From contig NZ_JBHOQV010000062.1 in the NCBI RefSeq assembly GCF_042408735.1, forward strand, positions 1-64,000: DNA of 64,000 bases. The letters are read 5' to 3'. Of the stretch, positions 36,816-44,936 are shown piece by piece (position 1 is the first letter of the stretch; every line of letters begins with the position of its first letter). Made by a program: the position numbers and the translations under genes. Below the pieces are notes generated by a model that made no database searches, was not told the DNA's origin, and saw only the letters and a program-made list of their open reading frames with translations. The DNA comes from Thermogemmatispora sp042408735 (GTDB lineage Bacteria > Chloroflexota > Ktedonobacteria > Ktedonobacterales > Ktedonobacteraceae).

Positions 36816-37619
36816 ATGAGCATTTCGTCCCTGGCACAAAGCGATTCCAAGGATACGGAGGCACCGGCCAGGGCGTCAGCCCTGTCCAACGCCGACGCCG
36901 TCGCTGTTCCACGCAGCCTCTCGATCGTGCTCCTGGTCCAGAACGAGGAGGCCAGCATCGAGCAGGTTGTGCGTTCGCTGTTGAGCGGCCTGGAAGACTG
37001 GGCCACAGACCTGGAGATTCTTGCTGTTGATCGTGGAAGCCACGATCGCACAGGCATACTGCTCACACGTCTTGCCGCGGAGGAACCGCGCCTGATTGTC
37101 CTACACCAGCCCGCGGGCTGCGCCTATGGCCAGGCCCTGGTTCGGGCTTTGGGTCTGGTCAGCAAAGAGTTCGTCCTCCTCACGGAGGCTCAACCCGGCC
37201 TCAATGTGGACCTTCTCAAGCGCAGCTTTGCGCTTCTGAGCGATTACGATGCCGTGCTCGGCTTCCGCCAGCGTCAGGGCTGGCAGCGGCTGACCGCGCT
37301 GCTCTGGCGCTGGCTGCTCTCTTTCACGCTGGGCCTGCGTGTACGTGATCTCTACTGCCCCTTCAAGCTCTACCGCGCCGAATTTTTCCGGCAGCCAACT
37401 CTGAAGCTGGAGGTGCAAGGTCCCCTGATCAACGCCGAAATGCTCTATAAATTCGTGCGCGCTGGCTACGTCTACACCGAGATCGCCATCGGCGCAGAGA
37501 GAGCAAGCAAGCCGGCCAGGCCGTCGCTGTGGCGCAAGCTTGCCCTGTGGTGGGAAGCGCTCTCTGAGCTGAGCAACTACAGCGGTCGCTGCTATCAAGA
37601 AGAGCATGGATGTATTTGA
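36816..37619 (+). CDS. Glycosyltransferase family 2 (DPM-like)
   Basis: A 267-residue protein with a GT-A fold of the GT2 family. It has an N-terminal polar leader of about 30 residues, then LSIVLLVQNEEASIEQVVRS, the nucleotide-binding strand LEILAVDRGSHDRTG, and VRDLYCPFKLYRAEFF, which aligns with the family's acceptor-side motif. It resembles polyprenyl-phosphate mannose/glucose synthases, but the usual DGSxDxT is DRGSHDRT. There is no membrane helix. GAAAGGA lies upstream of the ATG at 36816. The large glycosyltransferase fusion gene starts 35 bases after its stop, so the two probably act in one surface-glycan pathway. Confidence 0.8.
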   Translation: MSISSLAQSDSKDTEAPARASALSNADAVAVPRSLSIVLLVQNEEASIEQVVRSLLSGLEDWATDLEILAVDRGSHDRTGILLTRLAAEEPRLIVLHQPAGCAYGQALVRALGLVSKEFVLLTEAQPGLNVDLLKRSFALLSDYDAVLGFRQRQGWQRLTALLWRWLLSFTLGLRVRDLYCPFKLYRAEFFRQPTLKLEVQGPLINAEMLYKFVRAGYVYTEIAIGAERASKPARPSLWRKLALWWEALSELSNYSGRCYQEEHGCI

Positions 37620-37654
37620 GCAGTATCACTGGAGGAGTGTGGAGGAGAGGAGTA

Positions 37655-40600
37655 ATGGCGTCCGGTCTTCTAACAAAGGAATCTCCCGAACTAAGCGAGC
37701 TGCACTTTCGTAACCGCGTGGCGCGCTATCGGCGCTGGCTAGAGGGCAACGTTGGTCCCGGCACGACGCGCAGCAACAGCCGCGAGCTTGCCGAATACCA
37801 GCGTGCGGCCTGTCGTCCGATCCTGATTCATGGCAAGGAGGTGACCGTCTTTGCACCATTCCACCCCGAGCATGCGGCCCTGCGCACCTTCAGCCGCGCG
37901 CAGCTTGTGCTTCTCAGCGGCCTCTTGCTGGCCTGGGGCGGAGCGTTGGTCTGGCAAGGGCCAGGACTGCTCGTTGTGGCCACGGCCCTGATCACCCTGC
38001 TCTACGTCGCCCATCTGCTGCTGCAGTTCGCTATTCTGGGGACCCATCTGCTGGCCCCCGCCGCGGCCAGCGGCGACGAGCGCATCGATGACCACCTGAT
38101 CAGCGCCCTCAATAACGCCGACTGGCCGCGCTATACTATCCTCTGTCCGCTCTACCGCGAGGCTGCCGTCGTGGGCCAGATGGTGGCCGCCCTGCGTGCT
38201 CTGGACTACCCTCGCGATCGTCTGGAAATCCTGCTCTTGACAGAGGAAGATGATGTCGAGACGCGCGCTGCCCTCAAGCAGCTGGCCCTGCCCGCCCATT
38301 TTCGGGTCCTTGTTGTGCCGCGGGGCTATCCCCGCACCAAGGCACGCGCCTGCAACTACGGTCTACTGCACGCCCGCGGCGACTATCTGGTCATCTACGA
38401 CGCAGAGGATATCCCCGATCCTCTCCAGTTGAAGAAGGCCGTGCTGACCTTTGCCCAGCACGATCACTCGCTGGCCTGCGTGCAGGCACGCCTGAACTGC
38501 TATAATCCCGCCCAAAATATCCTGACTCGCCTCTTTACCGCTGAGTATTCCCTCTGGTTCGATCTGGTGCTGCCGGGCCTGCAGCGGCTCGGTCTCCCGC
38601 TGCCGCTCGGTGGCACCTCGAACCATTTCCGCGTCTCGGTGCTGCGCGCTGTCGGCGGGTGGGATGCCTTCAATGTCACCGAGGACTGCGACCTGGGGCT
38701 GCGCCTCTTCCAGCACGGCTTCAGGACCGTGATTCTCGATTCGACCACCTACGAGGAGGCCAATTCTCGCCTCAGCAACTGGCTCCGCCAGCGCTCACGC
38801 TGGATTAAGGGCTATATGCAGACGTACCTGGTCTACATGCGCCACCCGCTGCTCTATCTGCGCGAGCGGCGCCTGCGCGAATTCTGCAGCGTGCAACTGG
38901 TGGTCGGTGCCAGCGCCGCCAGCCTGCTTCTGAATCCCCTCGTTTGGGCACTCTCCATCTTCTACGTCTGCACCGGTGGCCGCTATCAATCCTTCTACCA
39001 CCTGCTCTTCCCCGGCCCCATTCTCTACGCGGGCGCCTTCTGTCTGATCTTCGGAAATTTCTTTCATCTCTACCTCAACCTGCTGGCCCTGCTCCAGCGC
39101 CGCTACTATAGGCTCGTGCCCTGGGCTTTGCTGATGCCCTTCTGCTGGCTATTGGATAGCCTGGCCGCCTACCTGGCCCTCGCCGAACTACTCATCCGTC
39201 CCCACTACTGGCAAAAGACGCTTCACGGTTTCCATCTGCTCAAACAGCAGAAAGCTCCTGAGGCCCTCACGACGTCGGGTGTTCCCATCACTCCAGCGCG
39301 CGGACCGGGCGAGATCGAGGTTGGCCTGACCCCTATTCGGCCAGGCGCTCATCTGCCTTTCAGGCCACTGCGCCTGGTGCTGACGCCAGAGACGACCATT
39401 CGCCCCTTGCCGCGCATCAAGCGATCGCAGCCCCACGATCTGGGCGCCCTGGTGACCCTGCTCTGCGCCTGCCTGAGCAGCGTCTCGGCCTGTCTCTACT
39501 TCTTTCTGCATCAGGAAATCCTCCTCTACGGCGATGCCTACGCCCACCTACGCATTGCGCGCAGCGTCTTCGATAGCGCCACTCCTGGCCTGGCCCAACT
39601 CGGCGGCGTATGGTTGCCGTTGCCCCACGTCCTGATGCTCCCCTTTGTCTGGAACGATTTTCTCTGGCACTCGGGGCTGGCGGGCAGCTTTGTCTCCATG
39701 ATCTGCTACGTCGTCGCCTCTCTCTACCTCTACCGCGGTGGCTTGCGTCTGACGCGCGACCGCTGGGCCGCCTTCCTCTGCTCTCTGGTCTTTATGCTCA
39801 ACCCCAATATCCTTTACCTGCAGTCAACGCCGCTCACCGAGCTGACCTTGATCTGCATGATGACAGTCGCCGGCTACTACTTCTTGAGCTGGGCCCAGGA
39901 GAATCGCCCGCGCTACCTGGTATTGGCTGCGGCCAGCACTTTCCTGGCAACGCTCTCGCGCTACGAAGGCTGGTCCTTCTTTGTCTGCCTGCTACTGTTG
40001 GTTGGCCTGACCAGCCTGCTTAAACGACGCTCCTTTGCTGAGACCTGGGCCTACATGCTGGTCTTCGCCCTCCTGGGAGGATTCGGCATCGCTCTCTGGC
40101 TGGCCTGGAACCGTATCATCTTTGGCGACACCTTCTTTTTCTTGCATGGCCCTTTCTCCTCTGAGATGCTGCTCTCTAGCTTCGCGCGGGCCGGCCGCTT
40201 TTACACCTACCACAACGTTAGCCTTTCTCTGCTGACTTACCTGCTGCTCTCGGTGAAGACCTTCGGGCCATTCCTGCTCTTTCTCTCGTTACTTGCCTTT
40301 GTCTTCTTTCTGCTGCGCCACCAGTTGAAGCCGGAGACGCTGGCCCTGATCGCCTTTATGGCCCCGCTCGGCTTTTACATACTCTCGATCTACAGCGGCC
40401 AGGCGCTGATCTTGCTGCCCGAGATCGGGCCGGGCCACGACCCAGGGCGCCTGTATAACGACCGGCACGGCGCGGCGGTTGTGGTGCCGGCAGCCCTGCT
40501 GCTGGCAACGCTGATGAGCAGCGGGCTGCGTCTGTTGCGCGGACGCCTCCATCTTCTGGGGCGCCTGGCCTGCGCGGCGGCGATTTGTGGCCAGGCTTGC

Positions 40601-41047
40601 TTCATTGCTGCCACCGGCATCGTGACCCTTCAGGACGGCCTCTACGGGAACTCTTGCACTGGGACGCATCCGGTCAGCATCTACCTGGCCAAGCATTACA
40701 ACGGTGGTCTGATCCTCGAGGATGTCTCTCCCACCAATTTCGATGTTTCGGAAGCCGGCATCAACTTCCGCAACGTGATCTACGATGGTTCGGGCCGCCT
40801 TTGGCAGCAGGCCCTGCGCGATCCTGCGGCTAGCGTCGATTGGATCGTGCTTAATCCTCGCCTCCCAGGCGATCGTGTGGCGCGGGCCTTGCCGCCGGGC
40901 AGTCCCTTGCTGCGTCAGTTTGCCCTGGTGCTGGTCGATCCGCGCAGCGGCATGCACCTTTATCACCATCGCGGGCGCCCGCCGCTGCCGGACCGTCCGA
41001 TTCCTCCCGAACTCCTGACCGCTCACCGCCTCTGTCCTAACGACTGA
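37655..41047 (+). CDS. Fusion of a membrane GT2 synthase with a GT-C-type glycosyltransferase
   Basis: A 1130-residue protein with two parts. Residues 1 to about 560 are a processive-type GT2 (cellulose-synthase-like/XagB-like): membrane helices, then YTILCPLYREAAVVGQMVAA, LVIYDAEDIPDPLQLKK (Asp motif), a TEDCDLGLRLF acceptor motif, and the RQRSRWIKGYMQT (Q/RxxRW) motif, then more helices. After a linker, residues about 610-1130 form a polytopic GT-C module: the first outer loop has YGDAYAHLRIARSVFDS with the acidic residue expected to bind polyprenyl-phosphate sugar, followed by about ten helices and an extracytoplasmic tail. GGAGGAGAGGAG precedes the ATG at 37655. The product probably makes and further glycosylates a lipid-linked or exported glycan, which is inference. 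Confidence 0.82.
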   Translation: MASGLLTKESPELSELHFRNRVARYRRWLEGNVGPGTTRSNSRELAEYQRAACRPILIHGKEVTVFAPFHPEHAALRTFSRAQLVLLSGLLLAWGGALVWQGPGLLVVATALITLLYVAHLLLQFAILGTHLLAPAAASGDERIDDHLISALNNADWPRYTILCPLYREAAVVGQMVAALRALDYPRDRLEILLLTEEDDVETRAALKQLALPAHFRVLVVPRGYPRTKARACNYGLLHARGDYLVIYDAEDIPDPLQLKKAVLTFAQHDHSLACVQARLNCYNPAQNILTRLFTAEYSLWFDLVLPGLQRLGLPLPLGGTSNHFRVSVLRAVGGWDAFNVTEDCDLGLRLFQHGFRTVILDSTTYEEANSRLSNWLRQRSRWIKGYMQTYLVYMRHPLLYLRERRLREFCSVQLVVGASAASLLLNPLVWALSIFYVCTGGRYQSFYHLLFPGPILYAGAFCLIFGNFFHLYLNLLALLQRRYYRLVPWALLMPFCWLLDSLAAYLALAELLIRPHYWQKTLHGFHLLKQQKAPEALTTSGVPITPARGPGEIEVGLTPIRPGAHLPFRPLRLVLTPETTIRPLPRIKRSQPHDLGALVTLLCACLSSVSACLYFFLHQEILLYGDAYAHLRIARSVFDSATPGLAQLGGVWLPLPHVLMLPFVWNDFLWHSGLAGSFVSMICYVVASLYLYRGGLRLTRDRWAAFLCSLVFMLNPNILYLQSTPLTELTLICMMTVAGYYFLSWAQENRPRYLVLAAASTFLATLSRYEGWSFFVCLLLLVGLTSLLKRRSFAETWAYMLVFALLGGFGIALWLAWNRIIFGDTFFFLHGPFSSEMLLSSFARAGRFYTYHNVSLSLLTYLLLSVKTFGPFLLFLSLLAFVFFLLRHQLKPETLALIAFMAPLGFYILSIYSGQALILLPEIGPGHDPGRLYNDRHGAAVVVPAALLLATLMSSGLRLLRGRLHLLGRLACAAAICGQACFIAATGIVTLQDGLYGNSCTGTHPVSIYLAKHYNGGLILEDVSPTNFDVSEAGINFRNVIYDGSGRLWQQALRDPAASVDWIVLNPRLPGDRVARALPPGSPLLRQFALVLVDPRSGMHLYHHRGRPPLPDRPIPPELLTAHRLCPND

Positions 41048-41058
41048 GCGAGGGCCTA

Positions 41059-41823
41059 TCACTCGCCTGCTGGCTCGCAGCCTTCCTCGTCGGGCAAGAC
41101 AAAGGTCATGAGGTCACGCCCGACGAGGAGGCTGCCACGATAGCCTTCGGCGCGGGCCTGCTCCTGCAGGCGGGCCGCGTCCAGCTCGCGGTAGAGATGC
41201 GAGCAAACAAGCGTCCTGACCTGGGTGGCCGCGGCCAGTTGGACAATTTCGTCGTCGCTGAGGTGCCCGGAATCGATGACAGCCAGGTCGCAGCCTTGCA
41301 GGAAGAGACGCTCCTGCTCGTGAAAGGAGGAGTCGCCCGTGACAGCATAGCGCTGTCCCTGCCAGGTGAAGCGGAGACCGTGATTGCCCGCGGGCGGCAG
41401 CTCTATGAAATCGAAGCGGTAAGGTCCGACCTGGAAGGTCTCCTCAGCGATCTCGTGGACCAGGATCTGGTAGTGGGGCTGGCGGAAGCTATGGGGACTA
41501 AAGAGACGCATGAGACCGTCGACGAGGCGCTGCAGGCCGGGTGGTCCGTAGAGATGGAGGTCCTGTTTGCGAGGTTGCCGCCGCGACCAGGCTCCGGCAT
41601 GCATGAGGGGAATAAGGTCAGAGACATGGTCGGGATGGAAATGAGAGATAACGATGTGCTCCAGGGCATTGGGGTGAAGGCCCACTTCAAGCAGGCGCTG
41701 GCAGATGCCCCGCCCGCAATCAAAGAGAATGGGCAAGCCCGCTAGATTGAGGAGAACGCTGGAGGCGCGGCGCTCCAGCTCGATCTGGCAGGTACCGGTG
41801 CCAAGCAGCATGAGATAGCTCAT
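41059..41823 (-). CDS. MBL-fold metallohydrolase (RNase Z-like)
   Basis: A 254-residue metallo-beta-lactamase-fold protein. It starts with SYLMLLGTGTCQIELERRAS, as in RNase Z/PhnP-like members, and has the zinc motif SHFHPDHVSDLIP (HxHxDH). Later ligands are AVTGDSSFHEQ and CSHLY. The flexible exosite arm of true RNase Z is not recognisable, and the protein is shorter than bacterial RNase Z (about 300), so it is safer to call it a generic hydrolase of the YycJ/PhnP/RNase Z branch. It is transcribed away from the kinase gene next door and ends 11 bases from the glycosyltransferase fusion. Confidence 0.82.
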   Translation of the reverse strand: MSYLMLLGTGTCQIELERRASSVLLNLAGLPILFDCGRGICQRLLEVGLHPNALEHIVISHFHPDHVSDLIPLMHAGAWSRRQPRKQDLHLYGPPGLQRLVDGLMRLFSPHSFRQPHYQILVHEIAEETFQVGPYRFDFIELPPAGNHGLRFTWQGQRYAVTGDSSFHEQERLFLQGCDLAVIDSGHLSDDEIVQLAAATQVRTLVCSHLYRELDAARLQEQARAEGYRGSLLVGRDLMTFVLPDEEGCEPAGE

Positions 41824-41841
41824 TGGTGGTCATCCCTCTTC

Positions 41842-41871
41842 TTGACAGACGAACGTTCTAGATGCTATCAT
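41842..41871 (+). promoter_or_regulatory. Promoter of the WD40 kinase gene
   Basis: TTGACA (41842-41847) and TATCAT (41866-41871) are separated by 18 bases. This excludes translation from the ATG at 41862 and points to 41892 (or 41910) as the start. Confidence 0.7.
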
Positions 41872-41891
41872 GCAGGAAGATCATTGGTAGC

Positions 41892-44042
41892 ATGCAGGAC
41901 CAGCAAGCAATGCAGGGTTCCTTCCTTCTTTATTGTGACATATGCGGAGCCGCTAATCGTCCCCAGGCCCGTTTCTGCTCCACCTGTGGTCGCCCACTGC
42001 AGAATGGCGCTCAGGCTCAATCTGCATCAGCGCCCAACCCTGTCCGGACAGCGCCCTCCACGCCTTCGACACCGAGCGCGCCCCCTACCACTGGCCTGCC
42101 GCCCTCCAACACCCCGCTCCGGGGGCGCTACCGCATCGACACCCAGGTCGGCAAGGGCGGCTTCGGTGCCGTCTATCGGGCGACCGACCTGCTCCTGGCC
42201 AACCGGGTAGTAGCCATCAAGGAGATGAGTCAGCAGCAGCATCTGAGTCCCCGGGAGCTACAGGAAGCCACCAGCGCTTTCCAGCAAGAGGCTCTTCTCC
42301 TGGCAAGATTGATGCATCCGAATCTACCGCGCATCTACGATCACTTTTGCGAAAACGGGCGCTGGTACCTGGTGATGGACTTTATCGAAGGGGAGACCCT
42401 GGAGGAGCGCCTGAGCCGGATGCCCAACGGGCAGCTTCCCCTGGCCGAGGTCTTGCGCCTGGGCATCCAGCTTTGCAACGTCCTGGGTTACCTGCACAGT
42501 CGTCAGCCGCCGATCATCTTTCGCGATCTCAAGCCAGCCAACATCATGCTGACCGGCGACGGGCACCTCTATTTGATCGACTTCGGGATCGCACGCCTTT
42601 TCAAACCTGGTCAGAGCAAGGACACGACGGCCCTCGGCTCTGCCGGCTATGCCGCCCCCGAGCAGTACGGCAAGGCTCAGTCGACGCCGCAGACCGACAT
42701 CTATGCCCTGGGGGCCACGCTGCATCAGCTTGTCACCGGCCAGGATCCCTCGCTCTCTCCCTTTACCTTCACCCCCTTTCCGCAGCAGGATGCCGTCCAT
42801 CGCCGGCTAGAGGAGCTGGTGATGCGGATGGTACAGACCGAAGTCAGCCGACGCCCGGCCAGCGTCCAGGAGGTCAAAAGCGAGCTAGAGGGCCTGGCCT
42901 CCCAGCACCTCCAGTATCCCGCTCCCCAGGGCGGCCGGGGAGCTTCCCGCAGTCGGTCCGCCCCCAGCCCAGCGGCCTCGGCCAGCAGCGGGGCGAGCGT
43001 CGTCACGTCCTCCTCCGCGGCGCCGCTGATCGTGCGCTGCCTTTACAAAGGTCATCAGCGTAACAGCAGCATCTACGCCCTGGCCTGGTCGCCTGACGGG
43101 CAGCTGCTGGCCTCCAGCGGGGCCGACGGCAGCATCCAGATTTGGGAAGCGCTCAGCGGGCAGCGGCTGCAGCGCTGCGAGGGACATCGCGGCCCCGTCT
43201 ACGGTCTGGCCTGGGCGCCGGACGGGCAGCGCCTCGCCTCGGCGGGACGCGATGGCAGCGTGCGCCTTTGGAGCCTGAGCACGGGCGTTGAACTCGCACG
43301 CTACCAGGGCCACACCTCCTACGTCTACAGCGTGGCCTGGGCACCCGATGGTCAATTGCTGGCCTCGGCCAGCGATGACGGCACTGTTCACGTCTGGGCT
43401 GCAGCCAGCCCCTCGGAGAAGAACGTCTATCAGGCTCATCACAGCAGCGTCAAGGTTGTTGCCTGGGCGCCGGACGGGCAGCGCCTCGCCTCGGGCGGCA
43501 GCGACAGCATCCTGCGCATCTGGCCGCGCCCAGTGGGCAAAGGGCGCAGCTTGCTGACCTCCTGGCTCTTTTCACGGAAGCAGATCAACTGCTCCGGCCA
43601 GCGGCGGCGCATCGATGACCTCGCCTGGTCGCGCGATGGACGCTACATCGCTGCCGGCAAGGCCGGCGGCTGCGTCGAAATCTGGGAGAGCCATCACGGA
43701 AAGGCCCAGAGCAGCTATCGCCAGCACAAGGGACCAGTCTACACCCTTAGCTGGCGCCCCCGAGGCTCGCTACTCGTCTCTGGCGGGCGCGATGGCCTCG
43801 TGCATTGCTGGCAGGCCATTGACGGGCAACAGCTCTTCGCCTACAACAGCCAGCAAGGCATCCTCTACTCCCTCGCCTGGTCCCCTGATGGACGCTACCT
43901 TGCCTGCGGCGGCCAGGACGGAAGCGTCTACGTCTGGGAGGTCAGCTGGCGGCAGGACAGCCCGGCTCTCTTCTCTCCGCTCATCCGGCAGGGGCAGAGC
44001 AGGACCAGCCAGAGCCAGGGGAGGAAAAGATACCAGCGGTAG
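41892..44042 (+). CDS. Serine/threonine protein kinase with zinc ribbon and WD40 propeller
   Basis: About 716 residues. An N-terminal zinc ribbon (CDICGAANRPQARFCSTCG) is followed by a Pro/Thr-rich linker and a Hanks-type kinase domain (GKGGFGAVYRATD P-loop, VAIKEMS lysine, LVMDFIEGETLEE hinge, DFGIARLFKPGQ). The catalytic loop reads IFRDLKPANIML, so Phe replaces the usual His/Tyr of HRD. The C-terminal half has about seven WD40 repeats (VYGLAWAPDGQRLASAGRDG and similar). There is no membrane helix, so it is cytosolic. WD40 propellers usually serve as docking sites for partners. It has its own promoter and is divergent from the MBL gene. Confidence 0.9.
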   Translation: MQDQQAMQGSFLLYCDICGAANRPQARFCSTCGRPLQNGAQAQSASAPNPVRTAPSTPSTPSAPPTTGLPPSNTPLRGRYRIDTQVGKGGFGAVYRATDLLLANRVVAIKEMSQQQHLSPRELQEATSAFQQEALLLARLMHPNLPRIYDHFCENGRWYLVMDFIEGETLEERLSRMPNGQLPLAEVLRLGIQLCNVLGYLHSRQPPIIFRDLKPANIMLTGDGHLYLIDFGIARLFKPGQSKDTTALGSAGYAAPEQYGKAQSTPQTDIYALGATLHQLVTGQDPSLSPFTFTPFPQQDAVHRRLEELVMRMVQTEVSRRPASVQEVKSELEGLASQHLQYPAPQGGRGASRSRSAPSPAASASSGASVVTSSSAAPLIVRCLYKGHQRNSSIYALAWSPDGQLLASSGADGSIQIWEALSGQRLQRCEGHRGPVYGLAWAPDGQRLASAGRDGSVRLWSLSTGVELARYQGHTSYVYSVAWAPDGQLLASASDDGTVHVWAAASPSEKNVYQAHHSSVKVVAWAPDGQRLASGGSDSILRIWPRPVGKGRSLLTSWLFSRKQINCSGQRRRIDDLAWSRDGRYIAAGKAGGCVEIWESHHGKAQSSYRQHKGPVYTLSWRPRGSLLVSGGRDGLVHCWQAIDGQQLFAYNSQQGILYSLAWSPDGRYLACGGQDGSVYVWEVSWRQDSPALFSPLIRQGQSRTSQSQGRKRYQR

Positions 44043-44101
44043 CGAGAGCCAAAGCACAATTGGCGAGGCCGCTGGCCCGGCCAGATGCCCCATGGCAGCC
44101 A

Positions 44102-44698
44102 CTAATCGCCGACGGTAGCCCCAACCACAAAAGCGTCGACACGCGAAGCCTTGCCCCGCCAATAGGGGACCTTGAACTTGTGCCCCCCGCTGAGGATCGT
44201 CACATCGCGCATGTGGATGTAGTGGTAGACAATCGGTAAGCCCTCCGGCCCATACTCCGGCTGATCGGACGGCGGCACCAGGGCCGTATAGTACCTGCGC
44301 AGCGCATCGGCAGTATCGGGATCGTGCTCACGATGCGTTTCTTCATTGAGATCGATATAGAACTGAGCATAGTGCGCCGTACTTACCATCACCCCGAAAA
44401 TGAGCAGGCCGTGCATCTGAAGCATCATCTCAATTTCGAGATCGTGCTGCTCTACAAGCTGGATCCACATCTGAAGCGCCACATCCTGCTCACCGTACTC
44501 CCTGAGCCAGAGCTGGCGACGCTCCATGCGTGTCAGAGGACGAAAGCCACTCTCTAGCGCCTCGTTGAGTTCCCTCTCCTCGGCGGCAGAAGCCGGCGAG
44601 GAGGAGGCAGCCGCACCGGCATTATTGTTATGAGCGACTGACGGCTGCGGCTGCTGCGGACCCTTTTTGTTCGCTTCCTGCCCGGATTCGTTACCCAT
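44102..44698 (-). CDS. Hypothetical protein
   Basis: A 198-residue protein not recognised. The first 45 residues are polar and low-complexity (Q, N, A, S). The rest is predicted helical then mixed, with MERRQLWLREYGEQDVALQM and a short hydrophobic stretch (MLQMHGLLIFGVMVSTAHY) that is probably buried rather than a membrane helix. It ends in GHKFKVPYWRGKASRVDAFV. The ATG at 44698 has GGAGG upstream at a long spacing; a GTG at 44716 is also in frame. A perfect 12-bp palindrome (44725-44736) lies 27 bases upstream. It converges with the kinase gene and is downstream of the penicillin-binding protein gene. Confidence 0.6.
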   Translation of the reverse strand: MGNESGQEANKKGPQQPQPSVAHNNNAGAAASSSPASAAEERELNEALESGFRPLTRMERRQLWLREYGEQDVALQMWIQLVEQHDLEIEMMLQMHGLLIFGVMVSTAHYAQFYIDLNEETHREHDPDTADALRRYYTALVPPSDQPEYGPEGLPIVYHYIHMRDVTILSGGHKFKVPYWRGKASRVDAFVVGATVGD

Positions 44699-44724
44699 TG
44701 AAAGAGAAACCTCCACAATAAGCC

Positions 44725-44736
44725 ATGTTGCAACAT
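44725..44736. promoter_or_regulatory. Palindrome ATGTTGCAACAT near the start of the hypothetical gene
   Basis: A perfect 12-bp dyad just upstream of the minus-strand gene that starts at 44698. It has the size of a dimeric repressor half-site pair and could be an operator. Confidence 0.35.
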
Positions 44737-44810
44737 CCAGTACCCTTCTCTGCTCTTCTTATGATATCACGGAGCGAGGGAGAGAGCCGTCAGGAAAGGG
44801 AGAAGAACAG

Positions 44811-44877
44811 GAAAGAAGGAAGGCGGCGGCACTGCTCTCGGTGCCGGGCAGAGGATCAGAGAGCAAGCAGTGCCGCC
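44811..44877 (-). terminator. Hairpin terminator after the penicillin-binding protein gene
   Basis: On the minus strand GGCGGCACTGCT (44877-44866) pairs perfectly with AGCAGTGCCGCC (44836-44825). A pyrimidine-rich run TTCCTTCTTTCC follows a few bases later. The 12-bp stem is strong, but the uridine run is interrupted. Confidence 0.5.
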
Positions 44878-44936
44878 AGGCTGGGCTGGTGCTGGGACCG
44901 GCGAGGGATAGCGAAGACCTGCCTGTTGGTCGTAGC

